This document shows positions 47,717-57,334 of a stretch of DNA of 64,000 bases, piece after piece (within the stretch, counting starts at the first letter, position 1; each line of letters starts with the position of its first letter). This DNA is from Kiloniella spongiae (lineage in GTDB: Bacteria > Pseudomonadota > Alphaproteobacteria > Kiloniellales > Kiloniellaceae). The translations under genes were made by a program, and so were the position numbers. Under the pieces are notes generated by a model that had not been told where the DNA came from, ran no database searches, and saw nothing but the letters and a program-made list of their open reading frames with translations. Location: contig NZ_LAQL01000019.1 of assembly GCF_001026905.1 (NCBI RefSeq), positions 28,292-92,291 on the forward strand, given 5' to 3'.

Positions 47717-48958
47717 ATGAAAGAAGTAACTGTTATAGGTGCCGGTATTGTTGGCATATGCACCAGCTTGTCCTTGATCGAAGCCGGGGCCAAGGTAAGA
47801 CTGATTGATCGCGATGCACCGGGACAAGGAACCTCATACGGAAATGCGGGAGTAATCTCGCCCTGGTCCATCATCCCACAATCAATGCCGGGGGTTTGGA
47901 AAAACATACCCAAATGGCTATTGGATCCCAATGGTCCTGTCTCTGTTGATTTCTCGTATCTACCCAAACTCATTCCCTGGGCAATAAAATTCCTCGCCCA
48001 AGCTCGCCCAGAGTATGTCCATGCAACAGTCGAAGCCATGGAGCTTCTAAATCAGGACAACATCCAACGTTATCGCACCCATCTTAAAGGCACAGGGTAT
48101 GAACACTTAGTTCAGGATAGCTATTACGTCCATGCCTATCGCGATGCGAATGCAGCAGATATTTCGAGTTTGGAGTATAAAATCAGACAGGAAAAAGGCG
48201 CCGATCTCGAACGGATTGATGCCTCGGCATTGCAAGCGCTAGAGCCTGCCCTCACCCATGATTACAAAGCCGCAATCCTGATAAAAGGACAGGCAAGAGC
48301 AACTTCACCCGGGTTAATTGGCGAAATACTTGCCAATAAATTTGCCTCTATAGGGGGTGCTATCGTTGAGGCGAAAGTCCTTGAACTTCAACAGATCGCT
48401 GACCAATGGCAAATAAAAACGACAAAAGAGCAGATTGTCACCGACAATGTTGTCATCGCTGCCGGGGCATGGTCGACAGAACTACTAAAGCCTCTTGGAT
48501 ACAACATTCCTTTGCAGTATGAACGTGGATATCACGCTATGTTCAAAGATCCGGGTGTAACCCTAACGCACTCGATCATGGATGTAGATTACAAATGCGT
48601 GGCCTCTTCAATGGATAATGGTTTGCGTGTCGCCGGACAGGCTGAATTCGCTGATTTGGAGAAACCACCCACAAAATCCCGTGCAAATCGTATGGGAAAT
48701 TTAGCGAGACAGATGGTTCCAGATTTACCTGAAACATCCCCAGAAACGTGGATGGGAACCCGCCCTTCTTTGCCTGATAGCTTACCCTGTATCGGAGAAT
48801 TTTCTGGTTCAAAAAATCTATACGCCGCATTTGGACACAGTCATTACGGATTAATGATGGCCCCAAAAACCGGCGCACTTGTCGCTGATATCGTCATGAA
48901 CAATCCAATCAACACAGACCTGTCGGCCTTTAAACCAGAACGTTTCATAGCAAAATAA
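47717..48958 (+). CDS. FAD-dependent amino-acid dehydrogenase (DadA-like)
   Basis: A 413-residue flavoenzyme of the DAO family with the N-terminal dinucleotide motif VIGAGIVGICTSLSLIEAG (5-23) and the later segment GTRPSLPDSLPCIGE, typical of DadA-type D-amino-acid dehydrogenases, which oxidise D-amino acids to 2-oxo acids and pass electrons to the respiratory chain. The C-terminal AAFGHSHYGLMMAPKTG also matches. It lies between the transporter and the racemase-family gene. It probably oxidises the D-form of the imported compound; exact specificity is unknown. Confidence 0.88.
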   Translation: MKEVTVIGAGIVGICTSLSLIEAGAKVRLIDRDAPGQGTSYGNAGVISPWSIIPQSMPGVWKNIPKWLLDPNGPVSVDFSYLPKLIPWAIKFLAQARPEYVHATVEAMELLNQDNIQRYRTHLKGTGYEHLVQDSYYVHAYRDANAADISSLEYKIRQEKGADLERIDASALQALEPALTHDYKAAILIKGQARATSPGLIGEILANKFASIGGAIVEAKVLELQQIADQWQIKTTKEQIVTDNVVIAAGAWSTELLKPLGYNIPLQYERGYHAMFKDPGVTLTHSIMDVDYKCVASSMDNGLRVAGQAEFADLEKPPTKSRANRMGNLARQMVPDLPETSPETWMGTRPSLPDSLPCIGEFSGSKNLYAAFGHSHYGLMMAPKTGALVADIVMNNPINTDLSAFKPERFIAK

Positions 48959-48982
48959 TCGAAACATTGAGTAGCGAATTAC

Positions 48983-49780
48983 ATGCCACAGATACAGAGA
49001 AATACGAAACACACAACAGATACTGATGATAAATCAGCGTCAAACAAACGCACGCGTGGTGATCGAAATATTTACGGCGTGTCAATTGGAGTGATTTGTC
49101 TTGAAAGTTATTTCCCCAAACCACCCGGCCATATCAAAAATCCTGCCGGATTATCTTTTCCTGTCCTTTATCACACCATCAAAGGCGCAACTGTACAAAA
49201 GCTACTAAACGAACCCAACGATCAATTGCGGGATCTTTTCATTCAGGCTGCAAAGGATCTGGTTCGTGAAGGTGCCCGTGCCATCACCAGCAGCTGTGGA
49301 TTCTCCGCGCTTTACCAGAAGGACCTTGCCACTGCTGTGGACGTACCCGTTTTTGCCTCTAGCCTGATCCAGATACCTCTGGCCTGGCAGATGACAGGAT
49401 GTCGTGCACCCGTGGGGGTTTTAACCGCCAGCAAAAAAAGTTTAACCCCCGCTCATTTTCAAGCCGTTGGCGCAGAAAACATCCCGGTCGTCGTACAAGG
49501 CATGGAAGATTTTCCGGAATTTTCAGATGTTATCCTTAACAATAATCGCACTGACATGAACTTAAGCATCGTCGAAGAAGAAGTTCTTGATGCTGCGTTC
49601 CGGCTTTTGAGACGGGCCCCAGAAACCAAAGCCTTAATTCTGGAATGTACAGATATGCCGCCCTATGCGCGCAGAATTCAAACGGCAACTGGTTTACCCG
49701 TCTTTGATCTTACAACATTAACCGCCATGGTCCACAGCGCCACAACGCCCATAAATTATGAAGCCCGTTCTTATTGTTAA
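48983..49780 (+). CDS. Aspartate/glutamate racemase-family enzyme
   Basis: A 265-residue member of the Asp/Glu/hydantoin racemase superfamily. Both active-site cysteines are present: ITSSCGFSALYQ (C105) and LILECTDMPPYA (C222). The extra SSCG rather than ACNT context separates it from MurI. An N-terminal polar leader of about 28 residues precedes the fold. Next to a D-amino-acid dehydrogenase-like gene, the likely job is to turn the imported L-compound into the D-form for oxidation, or to racemise a related acid. It is the last gene of the operon. Confidence 0.85.
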   Translation: MPQIQRNTKHTTDTDDKSASNKRTRGDRNIYGVSIGVICLESYFPKPPGHIKNPAGLSFPVLYHTIKGATVQKLLNEPNDQLRDLFIQAAKDLVREGARAITSSCGFSALYQKDLATAVDVPVFASSLIQIPLAWQMTGCRAPVGVLTASKKSLTPAHFQAVGAENIPVVVQGMEDFPEFSDVILNNNRTDMNLSIVEEEVLDAAFRLLRRAPETKALILECTDMPPYARRIQTATGLPVFDLTTLTAMVHSATTPINYEARSYC

Positions 49781-49923
49781 TACACAGAATAAAATACAGA
49801 AGAGGTCTCCCGAACAAGCCTCTTCTCGACTTCAGGGGCTGTGATTCTTTTTTGGAACAGCCTGCTTGCCAGAATCGTAATATCGCATAAGGGAAGACAA
49901 ATTCTTTCCCCTCTGAAGTCACT

Positions 49924-49960
49924 AAAAGCTCGAAGGGTTTTCATTTCCCTTCGAGCTTTT
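49924..49960. terminator. Strong terminator after the racemase gene
   Basis: AAAAGCTCGAAGGG (49924-49937) and CCCTTCGAGCTTTT (49947-49960) form a perfect 14-bp stem with a 9-nt loop; A-rich and T-rich ends make it work in either direction. It closes the TAXI-TRAP operon. Confidence 0.9.
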
Positions 49961-50068
49961 TCATTTTATATGGAATTCACTTTATTAATTTTTTTATTTA
50001 ATAACAGATAGTTAATTAAAAAATTACATTCGAAAAGAAAATATTAGTTGTGTAATTTTGTTGCATTT

Positions 50069-50084
50069 TTTCATTTAAATGAAA
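50069..50084. promoter_or_regulatory. 16-bp palindrome upstream of the XRE-cupin regulator
   Basis: TTTCATTTAAATGAAA is a perfect palindrome, 73 bp before the regulator start, with another TTTCATTTT half-site around 50098-50106. Likely operator for autoregulation. Confidence 0.5.
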
Positions 50085-50156
50085 TTTTCACTATCTTTTT
50101 TCATTTTTACTGTTTTTAATGTGCCAACTATTATTTAAATAAGTTTGGTGGCACAG

Positions 50157-50783
50157 ATGGCACGACCCAAAGTTGAGATGCTACATCAAAAGGATCAACA
50201 TCAGCATGATCTAGAGGATGAGTCCGTCACCGTTGGTGAGCAGATCCGTGACCTGCGTAAGGCCAAGCGTATGTCTGTGACAACGCTCGCCGAAAAAATC
50301 GGAAAATCTGTTGGTTATGTCAGTCAGATTGAACGCGGTATCTCTATTGTGTCTATTCCGATCCTCAACAAAATTTCTGCAGCACTGGAAGTTTCAAACT
50401 CTTGGTTTTTCCATGGTGAAGATGCCGCTGACCCCACAGAAAAAAGCCACATCGTTCGCCACAATCACAGGCGACGCCTCAGCTTTACCGGATCAGGTAT
50501 GGTCGAAGAGCTGATGTCTCCTGATCTTAGCGGTGATGTCGAATTAATTATGGGACGTTTCGAGCCCGGCTCAGCCACTGGCGACGTTCAGATAATTCGG
50601 GAAAAGGTCGAAGTTTCCGGACACGTCATAAAGGGAACCATTGCGGTTGAAATCGGGGAACGTACTTATGAACTCGGTGTTGGTGACAGCTTTCGCATCA
50701 ATCCCGGAGATCCGCACAAAACCTATAACAACGGCGCGGAAGACGCGGAAGTCCTCTGGATACTCTCTCCGCCCCACTATTAA
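50157..50783 (+). CDS. XRE-family regulator with a cupin sensor domain
   Basis: A 208-residue regulator: N-terminal HTH (about 25-82; MSVTTLAEKIGKSVGYVSQI) and C-terminal cupin (130-205; ending INPGDPHKTYNNGAEDAEV). This layout is that of PuuR-type regulators of amine, amino-acid and one-carbon catabolism. I chose ATG at 50157, with GGTGG upstream, over the TTG four codons earlier. It stands 118 bp before the sarcosine/dimethylglycine dehydrogenase-like gene on the same strand, its likely target. Confidence 0.88.
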   Translation: MARPKVEMLHQKDQHQHDLEDESVTVGEQIRDLRKAKRMSVTTLAEKIGKSVGYVSQIERGISIVSIPILNKISAALEVSNSWFFHGEDAADPTEKSHIVRHNHRRRLSFTGSGMVEELMSPDLSGDVELIMGRFEPGSATGDVQIIREKVEVSGHVIKGTIAVEIGERTYELGVGDSFRINPGDPHKTYNNGAEDAEVLWILSPPHY

Positions 50784-50901
50784 CGATCTGTGATCGATAC
50801 TCGTTGGGGGCTGTGTTCAAGATTACTCCCAACAGAACAAAACAATATCCCGGGGCCGCTCTCATCTTGTAATGAGCCCCCTCTTGTATGGAATTAGTAA
50901 G

Positions 50902-53388
50902 ATGGCGAATAAAAAAATTCTTCCCGAACAGGCACAGGTTGTCATTATTGGCGGTGGCGTAATCGGCTGTTCAGTGGCCTATCACCTGACCAAACTCGGT
51001 TGGAAAGATGTACTGCTACTGGAAAGAAAACAGCTTACCTGTGGTACGACCTGGCATGCCGCTGGTCTGGTTGGTCAACTCCGTGCAACGGAAAACCTGA
51101 CCAAAATGGCAAAGTACACTGCCGATCTATACAAGAACCTTGCCGCAGAAACCGGACAGGAAACCGGGCTGGTTCACACGGGGTCAGTCTCTGTTGCCCA
51201 AACCGAAGGACGCTTTGAAGAACTCAAGCGCGGCGCTTCTATGGCACGTAACTTTGGTCTGGAAGTAGATGTCATCACACCGGAACAAATTCTGGAACAC
51301 TATCCTATTGCGGATGTCAGCAATCTTGTCGGCGGCGTTTACCTGCCGGGGGATGGACAGACCAACCCTATTGATACAACACAGGCCCTTGCCAAGGGAG
51401 CCCGACAAGGCGGCGCAACGATTATCGAAGGCATCAAGGTCGAAGACATCATAACAGAACCTGGTCCCGATGGAGGTAAAGTGACCGGTGTTGTTACCGA
51501 CCAAGGTGAAGTTCGCGCCGAAATCGTGGTGAACTGCGGCGGTATGTGGGCGCGCGAAGTGGCCAAAAAAGTCGGTGTAAATGTGCCCCTTCATGCGGCA
51601 GAACATTATTACATTGTGACCGAAGCCATCGACGGCTTACCAAAGTTGCCTACTCTTCGTGACCCTGATGGATACAACTACTACAAAGAAGATGCAGGAA
51701 AGCTCCTTATCGGGTGCTTTGAGCCAAATGCTGTACCGTGGGGCCACAAAGGTATTCCTGATAATTTCTGCTTTGACGAGTTGCCTGAAAACTGGGATCA
51801 ATTTACCCCCGCACTAGAAAACGCCATGGCGCGTATTCCTCTACTGGAAAGTGCCGGTATTCATACCTTCTTCAACGGCCCTGAAAGCTTCACACCGGAT
51901 AACCGTTTCTATCTCGGCGAAGCCCCCGAGATGAAGAACTTCTATGTTGCTGCCGGGTTTAACTCTACCGGTATTCAATCAGCGGGCGGTGCGGGAAAAA
52001 TTCTTGCTGACTGGATTGTTCAGGGCAATTGCCCTGTTGATATGTGGGATGTTGATATCCGCCGCGTTCAACCTTTCCAAGGCGGCGACAAATATCTCTT
52101 TGATCGCACAACAGAGGCCTTAGGCCTGCTCTATGAGATGCACTGGCCTGAAAAACAGCCTGTGACCTGTCGTGATATCAAGCGATCACCCATTCATGAT
52201 CGTCTGGAAAAAGCCAACGCCTGTTTCGGACAGATGGCTGGCTGGGAACGTGCCAACTGGTTTGCTCCCGAAGGTGTTGAGCCAAAATATGAATATTCAT
52301 ACGGTCCGCAGAACTGGCATGATTACTGTGGCGCAGAATGTAAAGCAGCCCGTGAGAACGTCGCCCTTTTCGACATGAGCTCTTTCGGAAAATACATGGT
52401 GCAGGGCAAGGATGCCGTGAAAATCCTAAACCAGATTTCAGGCGCCAACATTGATGTTCCTGTTAGCAAGATGGTCTATACCCAATGGCTGAACCAACGC
52501 GGCGGTATCGAAGCAGATCTAACCGTAACCCGTCTGGCTGAAAACAGCTTTATGGTGCTCTCCTCTGGTGGCACACAAACTCGCGATTTCCATTTCCTCA
52601 ATAGCCATATTTCTAACGATGATCATTGTTTTGCAACAGATGTAACATCCGGCTATGCGCTGTTTGCCGTTATGGGCCCCAACAGTCGTGACCTTCTGAA
52701 AAAGGTAACGCCCGCTGATCTTTCCAATGCTGCCTTCCCCTTTGGCACCTGTCAGGAAATCGAGATGGGCTATGCCAAGATCAAGGCTGGCCGCATCACC
52801 TATGTGGGTGAACTGGGTTGGGAACTTTATGTCCCATCCGAATATGCCGTTCATGTCTTTGATACCCTGATGGAAGCAGGGAAGGACATGGACCTCACCC
52901 TTGGCGGCATGCACGCCGTAGATACCTTGCGTATTGAAAAAGGCTTCCGTCACTGGAGCCATGAAATTTCGGACGAAGACACGCCACTGGAAGCAGGCCT
53001 CGGCTTTGCCATCGCATGGGATAAACCGGACGGTTTTATCGGACGCGATGCATTGTTGGAACAGAAGGGAAAACCGCTTACCAAACGGATGGTCTCCCTA
53101 CAACTCAAGAATGCCAAAATGGCCAACGGTGAACCACCGATGATGTATCACAACGAGCCTATCTATAAAGGCGATAAGATTGTCGGCAAGATTACCTCTG
53201 GCCGTTACAGTCATACGCTGGGCAGTACGATCGGCCTTGGCTATGTCCACGACGAAAACGGAGTCACAGTTGACTGGGTAAAAGAAGATAATTTCTCGGT
53301 CGAAATAGCTTGTGAACGCTTCGAAGCCACCTTGTCCTTGAAGCCCCTTTACGATCCAAAATCCGAACGACCTAAAGCAGACGGGTGA
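50902..53388 (+). CDS. Two-domain FAD/folate dehydrogenase, dimethylglycine/sarcosine dehydrogenase-like
   Basis: An 828-residue enzyme. N-terminal FAD domain (about 10-385) with [20 protein letters not shown] and [14 protein letters not shown], in which H52 corresponds to the histidine that binds FAD covalently; C-terminal GcvT-type aminomethyl-folate domain (about 430-820; ending near [14 protein letters not shown]). Such proteins demethylate N-methylglycines and pass the one-carbon unit to tetrahydrofolate. The start at [12 protein letters not shown] fits the family; an ATG ten codons earlier lacks a ribosome site. Substrate could be dimethylglycine, sarcosine or a related methylamine derivative. 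Confidence 0.93.
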   Translation: MANKKILPEQAQVVIIGGGVIGCSVAYHLTKLGWKDVLLLERKQLTCGTTWHAAGLVGQLRATENLTKMAKYTADLYKNLAAETGQETGLVHTGSVSVAQTEGRFEELKRGASMARNFGLEVDVITPEQILEHYPIADVSNLVGGVYLPGDGQTNPIDTTQALAKGARQGGATIIEGIKVEDIITEPGPDGGKVTGVVTDQGEVRAEIVVNCGGMWAREVAKKVGVNVPLHAAEHYYIVTEAIDGLPKLPTLRDPDGYNYYKEDAGKLLIGCFEPNAVPWGHKGIPDNFCFDELPENWDQFTPALENAMARIPLLESAGIHTFFNGPESFTPDNRFYLGEAPEMKNFYVAAGFNSTGIQSAGGAGKILADWIVQGNCPVDMWDVDIRRVQPFQGGDKYLFDRTTEALGLLYEMHWPEKQPVTCRDIKRSPIHDRLEKANACFGQMAGWERANWFAPEGVEPKYEYSYGPQNWHDYCGAECKAARENVALFDMSSFGKYMVQGKDAVKILNQISGANIDVPVSKMVYTQWLNQRGGIEADLTVTRLAENSFMVLSSGGTQTRDFHFLNSHISNDDHCFATDVTSGYALFAVMGPNSRDLLKKVTPADLSNAAFPFGTCQEIEMGYAKIKAGRITYVGELGWELYVPSEYAVHVFDTLMEAGKDMDLTLGGMHAVDTLRIEKGFRHWSHEISDEDTPLEAGLGFAIAWDKPDGFIGRDALLEQKGKPLTKRMVSLQLKNAKMANGEPPMMYHNEPIYKGDKIVGKITSGRYSHTLGSTIGLGYVHDENGVTVDWVKEDNFSVEIACERFEATLSLKPLYDPKSERPKADG

Positions 53389-53785
53389 AGGTCCGGGAAC
53401 AAGTCCCAACCGATTGTACCAGCCAGTCATCGGCTGCGGGCCTTCCCCGCTCAACACCACCTGCCAAGCGGGCACTTACAAGCCCGTAGAAAACCACTGT
53501 ACGCTCTTCAAGCTCTCCCAAGCCCAAGACTGTACACTATGAATTAACTGGGTTCTGTCAAATAAGGAACCAACTCAACCGCAGCATTCCTCACCGAATG
53601 TTGCGGTGTTTTTTTGTAATAGAAGTATTCATGTCGATCTACACACACCAAATGATGCTCTATAAAATATGGAAAAATTAATCATCACAACTCTTTAAGG
53701 AAATTTAATGATCTAGGTATTATTGGTTGTGTAGTAAAAAACCGCTCGTGTCTTATACTGCACAAATTTTTTTCAAGGACGTCCT
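53389..53785. other. Intergenic region, 53.4-53.8 kb
   Basis: About 400 bp. Beyond the terminator I see no gene; the stretch before it (53389-53570) might hold the 3' untranslated end of the long transcript. Confidence 0.4.
53578..53607 (+). terminator. Terminator after the FAD/folate dehydrogenase
   Basis: ACCGCAGCATT (53578-53588) pairs with AATGTTGCGGT (53597-53607), an 11-bp stem with one G-T pair, followed by GTTTTTTT. It lies 190 bp after the stop codon. Confidence 0.85.
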
Positions 53786-55408
53786 TTGACCAGCCGAACG
53801 TTTTCACAGCACAGAAAGTCGTTTTTAAAAAAAACGCTGCTCATCTGGTTTTCCCTCTCTGTCCTGATAATAGGATCAAGCATCTGGCTCTCGAATGGGC
53901 ACCTGATCTATACACTTGATGATCCGTATATCCATCTCTCAGTCGCCGAGAACATAATTCAGGGAAGCTATGGTGTTAATACAGGTGAATATGCCTCTCC
54001 CTCATCTTCCATTATTTACCCTCTTTTACTCAGCTTGGGAGAATTAGTTGGCTTAGCACAATTCACGCCGTTATTATTAAACATAATCGCCACAGGACTT
54101 TCCGTTTATATTCTATTGGATTTTTTTTGGTGTTATGTACTCCCCCAAGACACGCATCCCAATAACCTCTTTGTAAATCTGATTGGATTATTATTAATAA
54201 TATCAATCAGTGGCTTTGCTTTGCCGATGACAGGGATGGAGCATTCACTTCATGTTCTGGTCGCTTTGGCAACAATTCGTGGATTAATTATTCTTGTAGA
54301 GGAGAATCTCTATCCCATTTGGTTTCTGCTTGCCGTTATCACAGGCCCTTTGATTCGTTTCGAGGGATTAGCTCTCTCAACCGCCACAGTAATTGCGCTA
54401 TTGTTTCTTGGACATCAACGCCTTGCCATTATTATCATCCTGTCCATAGCAGGTATAATAGCTCTCTATGGCTTTACAATGCTTTCTATAGATCTGTCCA
54501 TCTTACCAAGTTCAGTCATGGTCAAATCAAACGTTTTTGTAATAGGCACAGAGCAATCAGGAATAGGTAATAGCCTGTTGGCCCTCGTCACAAATTTCCG
54601 CTCATCACTAACCGAGCGGTGGGGTCTGATTTTCCTTGTTACAATCATTGTCGTTGCCATGATTATTGTATCAGATTTGATGAAACGCTCTTTCTCTCAT
54701 CGCAAATTATGGTGTGCTCCTAAATTCATCATTGGGGGAGTTCTCATATTAACCCTGCTGGCACACCTGGTTGCAGGGCGATACAATTGGTTCCATCGTT
54801 ACGAAGTTTATGCTGTAAGTGTTATGACACTTGGAATGCTTTATCTGCTAAGCAAAAAAATAAGAGCTACGCTTGGAAAGAATGATTTTAAAGGAAAGTT
54901 TCTTTTTATTGGCTTCTTAATTGCCCTAGGCACCCCTTATAGCCTCGCCGCAATTGCAACACCCTCTGCATCCAGAGGCATCTACGAACAACAGTACCAA
55001 ATGCACCGATTTGCGACCGATTATTTTGCCCGTCCTGTAGCCGTGAATGATCTGGGATGGGTTTCCTACAAAAATAATCAGTATGTTCTCGACCTTTGGG
55101 GCTTGGGATCCGAAAAAGCAAGAAAACTCAGAGCAAACAATACGCTTGATGCCAATACAGTTAACATATTGGCAGAAGAAAAAAATATCGATTATGCAAT
55201 GATTTACAAAAGCTGGTTTGGAGCAAACATCCCGCGCGATTGGTGTCTGATTGCCGAACTAAAGAGTGTCCCGGTAACCGCCGCCTCTGGCACTGTACAT
55301 TTTTATGCGATTACGGACTTCGCAAAAGAAAATATGCATCATGCATTAGAGAACTTTGCAAAGATTCTCCCCAATAGAGTGGTGTTAAAACGTTATACCT
55401 GCCCATAA
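53786..55408 (+). CDS. GT-C-type membrane glycosyltransferase-like protein
   Basis: A 540-residue polytopic membrane protein (about ten helices between 18 and 390) with a soluble C-terminal third. An acidic pair in the first outer loop, IYTLDDPYIHLSVAEN, followed by YASPSSSIIYPLLL, resembles the catalytic loop of GT-C glycosyltransferases that use lipid-linked sugars (AftB- and ArnT-like). It may decorate a surface glycan. It starts with TTG, seven bases after AAGGA. No glycan genes lie beside it, so it is an orphan. The family placement is tentative. Confidence 0.65.
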   Translation: MTSRTFSQHRKSFLKKTLLIWFSLSVLIIGSSIWLSNGHLIYTLDDPYIHLSVAENIIQGSYGVNTGEYASPSSSIIYPLLLSLGELVGLAQFTPLLLNIIATGLSVYILLDFFWCYVLPQDTHPNNLFVNLIGLLLIISISGFALPMTGMEHSLHVLVALATIRGLIILVEENLYPIWFLLAVITGPLIRFEGLALSTATVIALLFLGHQRLAIIIILSIAGIIALYGFTMLSIDLSILPSSVMVKSNVFVIGTEQSGIGNSLLALVTNFRSSLTERWGLIFLVTIIVVAMIIVSDLMKRSFSHRKLWCAPKFIIGGVLILTLLAHLVAGRYNWFHRYEVYAVSVMTLGMLYLLSKKIRATLGKNDFKGKFLFIGFLIALGTPYSLAAIATPSASRGIYEQQYQMHRFATDYFARPVAVNDLGWVSYKNNQYVLDLWGLGSEKARKLRANNTLDANTVNILAEEKNIDYAMIYKSWFGANIPRDWCLIAELKSVPVTAASGTVHFYAITDFAKENMHHALENFAKILPNRVVLKRYTCP

Positions 55409-55479
55409 AATAACAAATAAAGTAATCACCAATTAAAACCATGATTTTTCTATTTGAAAAATCAGCCTTTTTTATCCCT

Positions 55480-55671
55480 TCAGTTTTTTATCCCTTCAGA
55501 TAGAAACTCAAAGAGCTCGACAGCCCCCACATCTTTGATATTTCGCCCCCCAGATACTTTATCAGGTGTTTTCTGGCCACTCAGCTTAATTTTCTGCCTC
55601 GCTTGTTCCATAGCGGTTACGGCATCAAGAGCATGTAATAGTGCTCGACTGCCTTTTAGGGTTGTGGCCAT
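55480..55671 (-). CDS. Possible small helical protein
   Basis: A 63-residue open frame, MATTLKGSRALLHALDAVTA onward, with believable composition, a helical N-terminal half and an acidic end (VELFEFLSEGIKN). GAGAG lies about ten bases before the ATG. No family is recognised. It lies alone between the GT-C gene and luxR. It may be real but could be chance. Confidence 0.35.
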   Translation of the reverse strand: MATTLKGSRALLHALDAVTAMEQARQKIKLSGQKTPDKVSGGRNIKDVGAVELFEFLSEGIKN

Positions 55672-55803
55672 TTATATGCGCTCTCACTTATCTGCGTAGA
55701 AGTTTTTTAGACGTAGGTTGCCACGTTAGTTATGCCCCTGCGAATGCCACACTTGCGCTAACAACCAATAAGTGTACATTATAAGATAAATACACAGAAA
55801 ACA

Positions 55804-55825
55804 AAACCCTAGGAATTTAGGGTTT
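55804..55825 (-). terminator. Terminator after luxR (hairpin A)
   Basis: AAACCCTA-GGAATT-TAGGGTTT on the plus strand; on the minus strand the stem is followed by TGTTTT. Perfect 8-bp stem, 9-30 bp after the luxR stop. Its core is nearly identical to the hairpin on the other side of luxR. Confidence 0.75.
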
Positions 55826-55833
55826 CTTTAGAA

Positions 55834-56547
55834 TCAATCGAGTAACCCAAGCTCTAATGCTCTGCGGACGGCAGCGGACCGCGTTTGCGTACCGAGTTTA
55901 TGTAGAACACCTGTAATTAACTCATTTATATATGCTTCAGATTTATCAAGCGTTGCTGCAATTTCTTTTGACGACATTCCATAAGAAGCGAGCGTTAAGA
56001 CTTGTTGCTGCCGAAGTTTTAATGTCAGATTTCCTTCTTTAAAGATATGTATCGCCACTTGATGAAAACATTCAGCAATGGCTGTCGCACAAGCAATCTT
56101 TTCGGATGATTCTTCGGTGACATTTCTATTTTCATTTGTCTTTGCCGCCGCCATCGTCAAGATTGCTTTGGCCTTTGCATCAGATTTAAGCGGAACAGTA
56201 ATTCCATTAAAAATGCCATATTCTGTCGCTTCATCAAAAAATTCCTGATGCTTTCCCGTAAATTCGGTCATACAAGCCGACCAGAAAAAAGCTTCACTCC
56301 TATTAAAAGCTTCGACAAAAACAGGATCTATTTGATCGTATCTTTTTTCAAAATAAATAGCTTTCCACTCTTCGCTATAGGTATAGATTGAAACCTCAAC
56401 CGCGACACAATTTTTGGTAAAGCGAACATAGGCGAACTGCTGAAAACCTAACCTTTGAATAACCTTGGAAAAAACACTCTGTAAATCATCAGTAGCTTCA
56501 CATTGCTTCATTTCTTTTAATGACAATACTAATTCAGAGTATTTCAT
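55834..56547 (-). CDS. luxR: LuxR-family quorum-sensing regulator
   Basis: A 237-residue acyl-homoserine-lactone receptor. The autoinducer domain (about 15-160) keeps the usual ligand residues W61, Y65, D74, P75 and W89 (WKAIYFEKRYDQIDPVF and FFWSA). The C-terminal GerE-type HTH (175-235) reads LRQQQVLTLASYGMSSKEIA. It follows the synthase gene on the same strand, separated by a hairpin. It probably binds the AHL made by that synthase and controls its own locus and unknown targets. The gene symbol is used generically. Confidence 0.93.
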   Translation of the reverse strand: MKYSELVLSLKEMKQCEATDDLQSVFSKVIQRLGFQQFAYVRFTKNCVAVEVSIYTYSEEWKAIYFEKRYDQIDPVFVEAFNRSEAFFWSACMTEFTGKHQEFFDEATEYGIFNGITVPLKSDAKAKAILTMAAAKTNENRNVTEESSEKIACATAIAECFHQVAIHIFKEGNLTLKLRQQQVLTLASYGMSSKEIAATLDKSEAYINELITGVLHKLGTQTRSAAVRRALELGLLD

Positions 56548-56570
56548 TACCCAACCTTATCAATTCAAGA

Positions 56571-56602
56571 ACGTCTCACCCTAACAATTTAGGGTGAAAC
56601 GT
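56571..56602. terminator. Hairpin between luxI and luxR (hairpin B)
   Basis: ACGTCTCACCCTAA (56571-56584) and TTAGGGTGAAACGT (56589-56602), a 14-bp stem with one mismatch and a CAAT loop. It sits in the 82-bp gap after luxI. It may end most luxI transcripts or modulate luxR expression. Confidence 0.7.
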
Positions 56603-56629
56603 CCAATAGATTATACTCTACTTAAGGAA

Positions 56630-57295
56630 TTAACTCGCAATCTTAACAATATTGGCGTAATTCCCCCTTATCACTGGACTAAACAAAACAGGATTAAACA
56701 TTCCTGCTTTTTTCCTTACGGCGGACAAGGCTTGTTCTGACACTTCTCCCGCTATAGCGACAGCCTTGATTATTTTCTGCCCATCCATCTGCCTCTGTGG
56801 TTCTCCCAGACGCTCATAAGGCCAGCAGGATCTTTTGACTAAGCGCTCCATACGCAAGTCTGTAACCGTGATAATTTTGCTTAATCCTTTGCTTAATCCA
56901 AACTCAATCATAGAGATAAATAACTCATGGGTTACTTTAGATAACTCCATCTCTCCTCTTCTTTTCAATAGTGCCGTATCCACAGAAAAGCGACTTGATT
57001 CCATGATATTCTCTTCTGCCGGACAATCTTTACCTGACAAAAGTTCCGGAAAGGTGTCACGCAGCATATTTGCCCCTGTTGATGGCAGCAAACGAACGCA
57101 GGCAGAAACAGTACCGTCAGGCTCCTGTTTAATCAGATAACTCGGTGTCAAATCATCAAAATGATCCCGCTCCATCTGATCTTCACCGGGAACCCACCCC
57201 AACCGTTCGCAAAACACGCGATAACGCAGTTCGAACATCGACTTCATTTGCGGTTGAAAGTGTTCATAGTGATTTGGGTCTATTTGAAAAAACAT
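56630..57295 (-). CDS. luxI: Acyl-homoserine-lactone synthase, LuxI family
   Basis: A 221-residue synthase making an acyl-homoserine lactone from S-adenosylmethionine and an acyl carrier. The invariant residues of the family are present: R24, F28 and W34 in FELRYRVFCERLGW, D44 and D47/D48 in MERDHFDD, R68 in ACVRLLP and E99/R102 in MESSRF. Length is typical. It forms a luxI-luxR pair in the same orientation. A palindrome lies 40-55 bp before the start. Acyl-chain length is not readable. Confidence 0.95.
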   Translation of the reverse strand: MFFQIDPNHYEHFQPQMKSMFELRYRVFCERLGWVPGEDQMERDHFDDLTPSYLIKQEPDGTVSACVRLLPSTGANMLRDTFPELLSGKDCPAEENIMESSRFSVDTALLKRRGEMELSKVTHELFISMIEFGLSKGLSKIITVTDLRMERLVKRSCWPYERLGEPQRQMDGQKIIKAVAIAGEVSEQALSAVRKKAGMFNPVLFSPVIRGNYANIVKIAS

Positions 57296-57334
57296 ATTTC
57301 TCTCCTTTGGTTTGAGGAAGAGAAACTGTAATTC

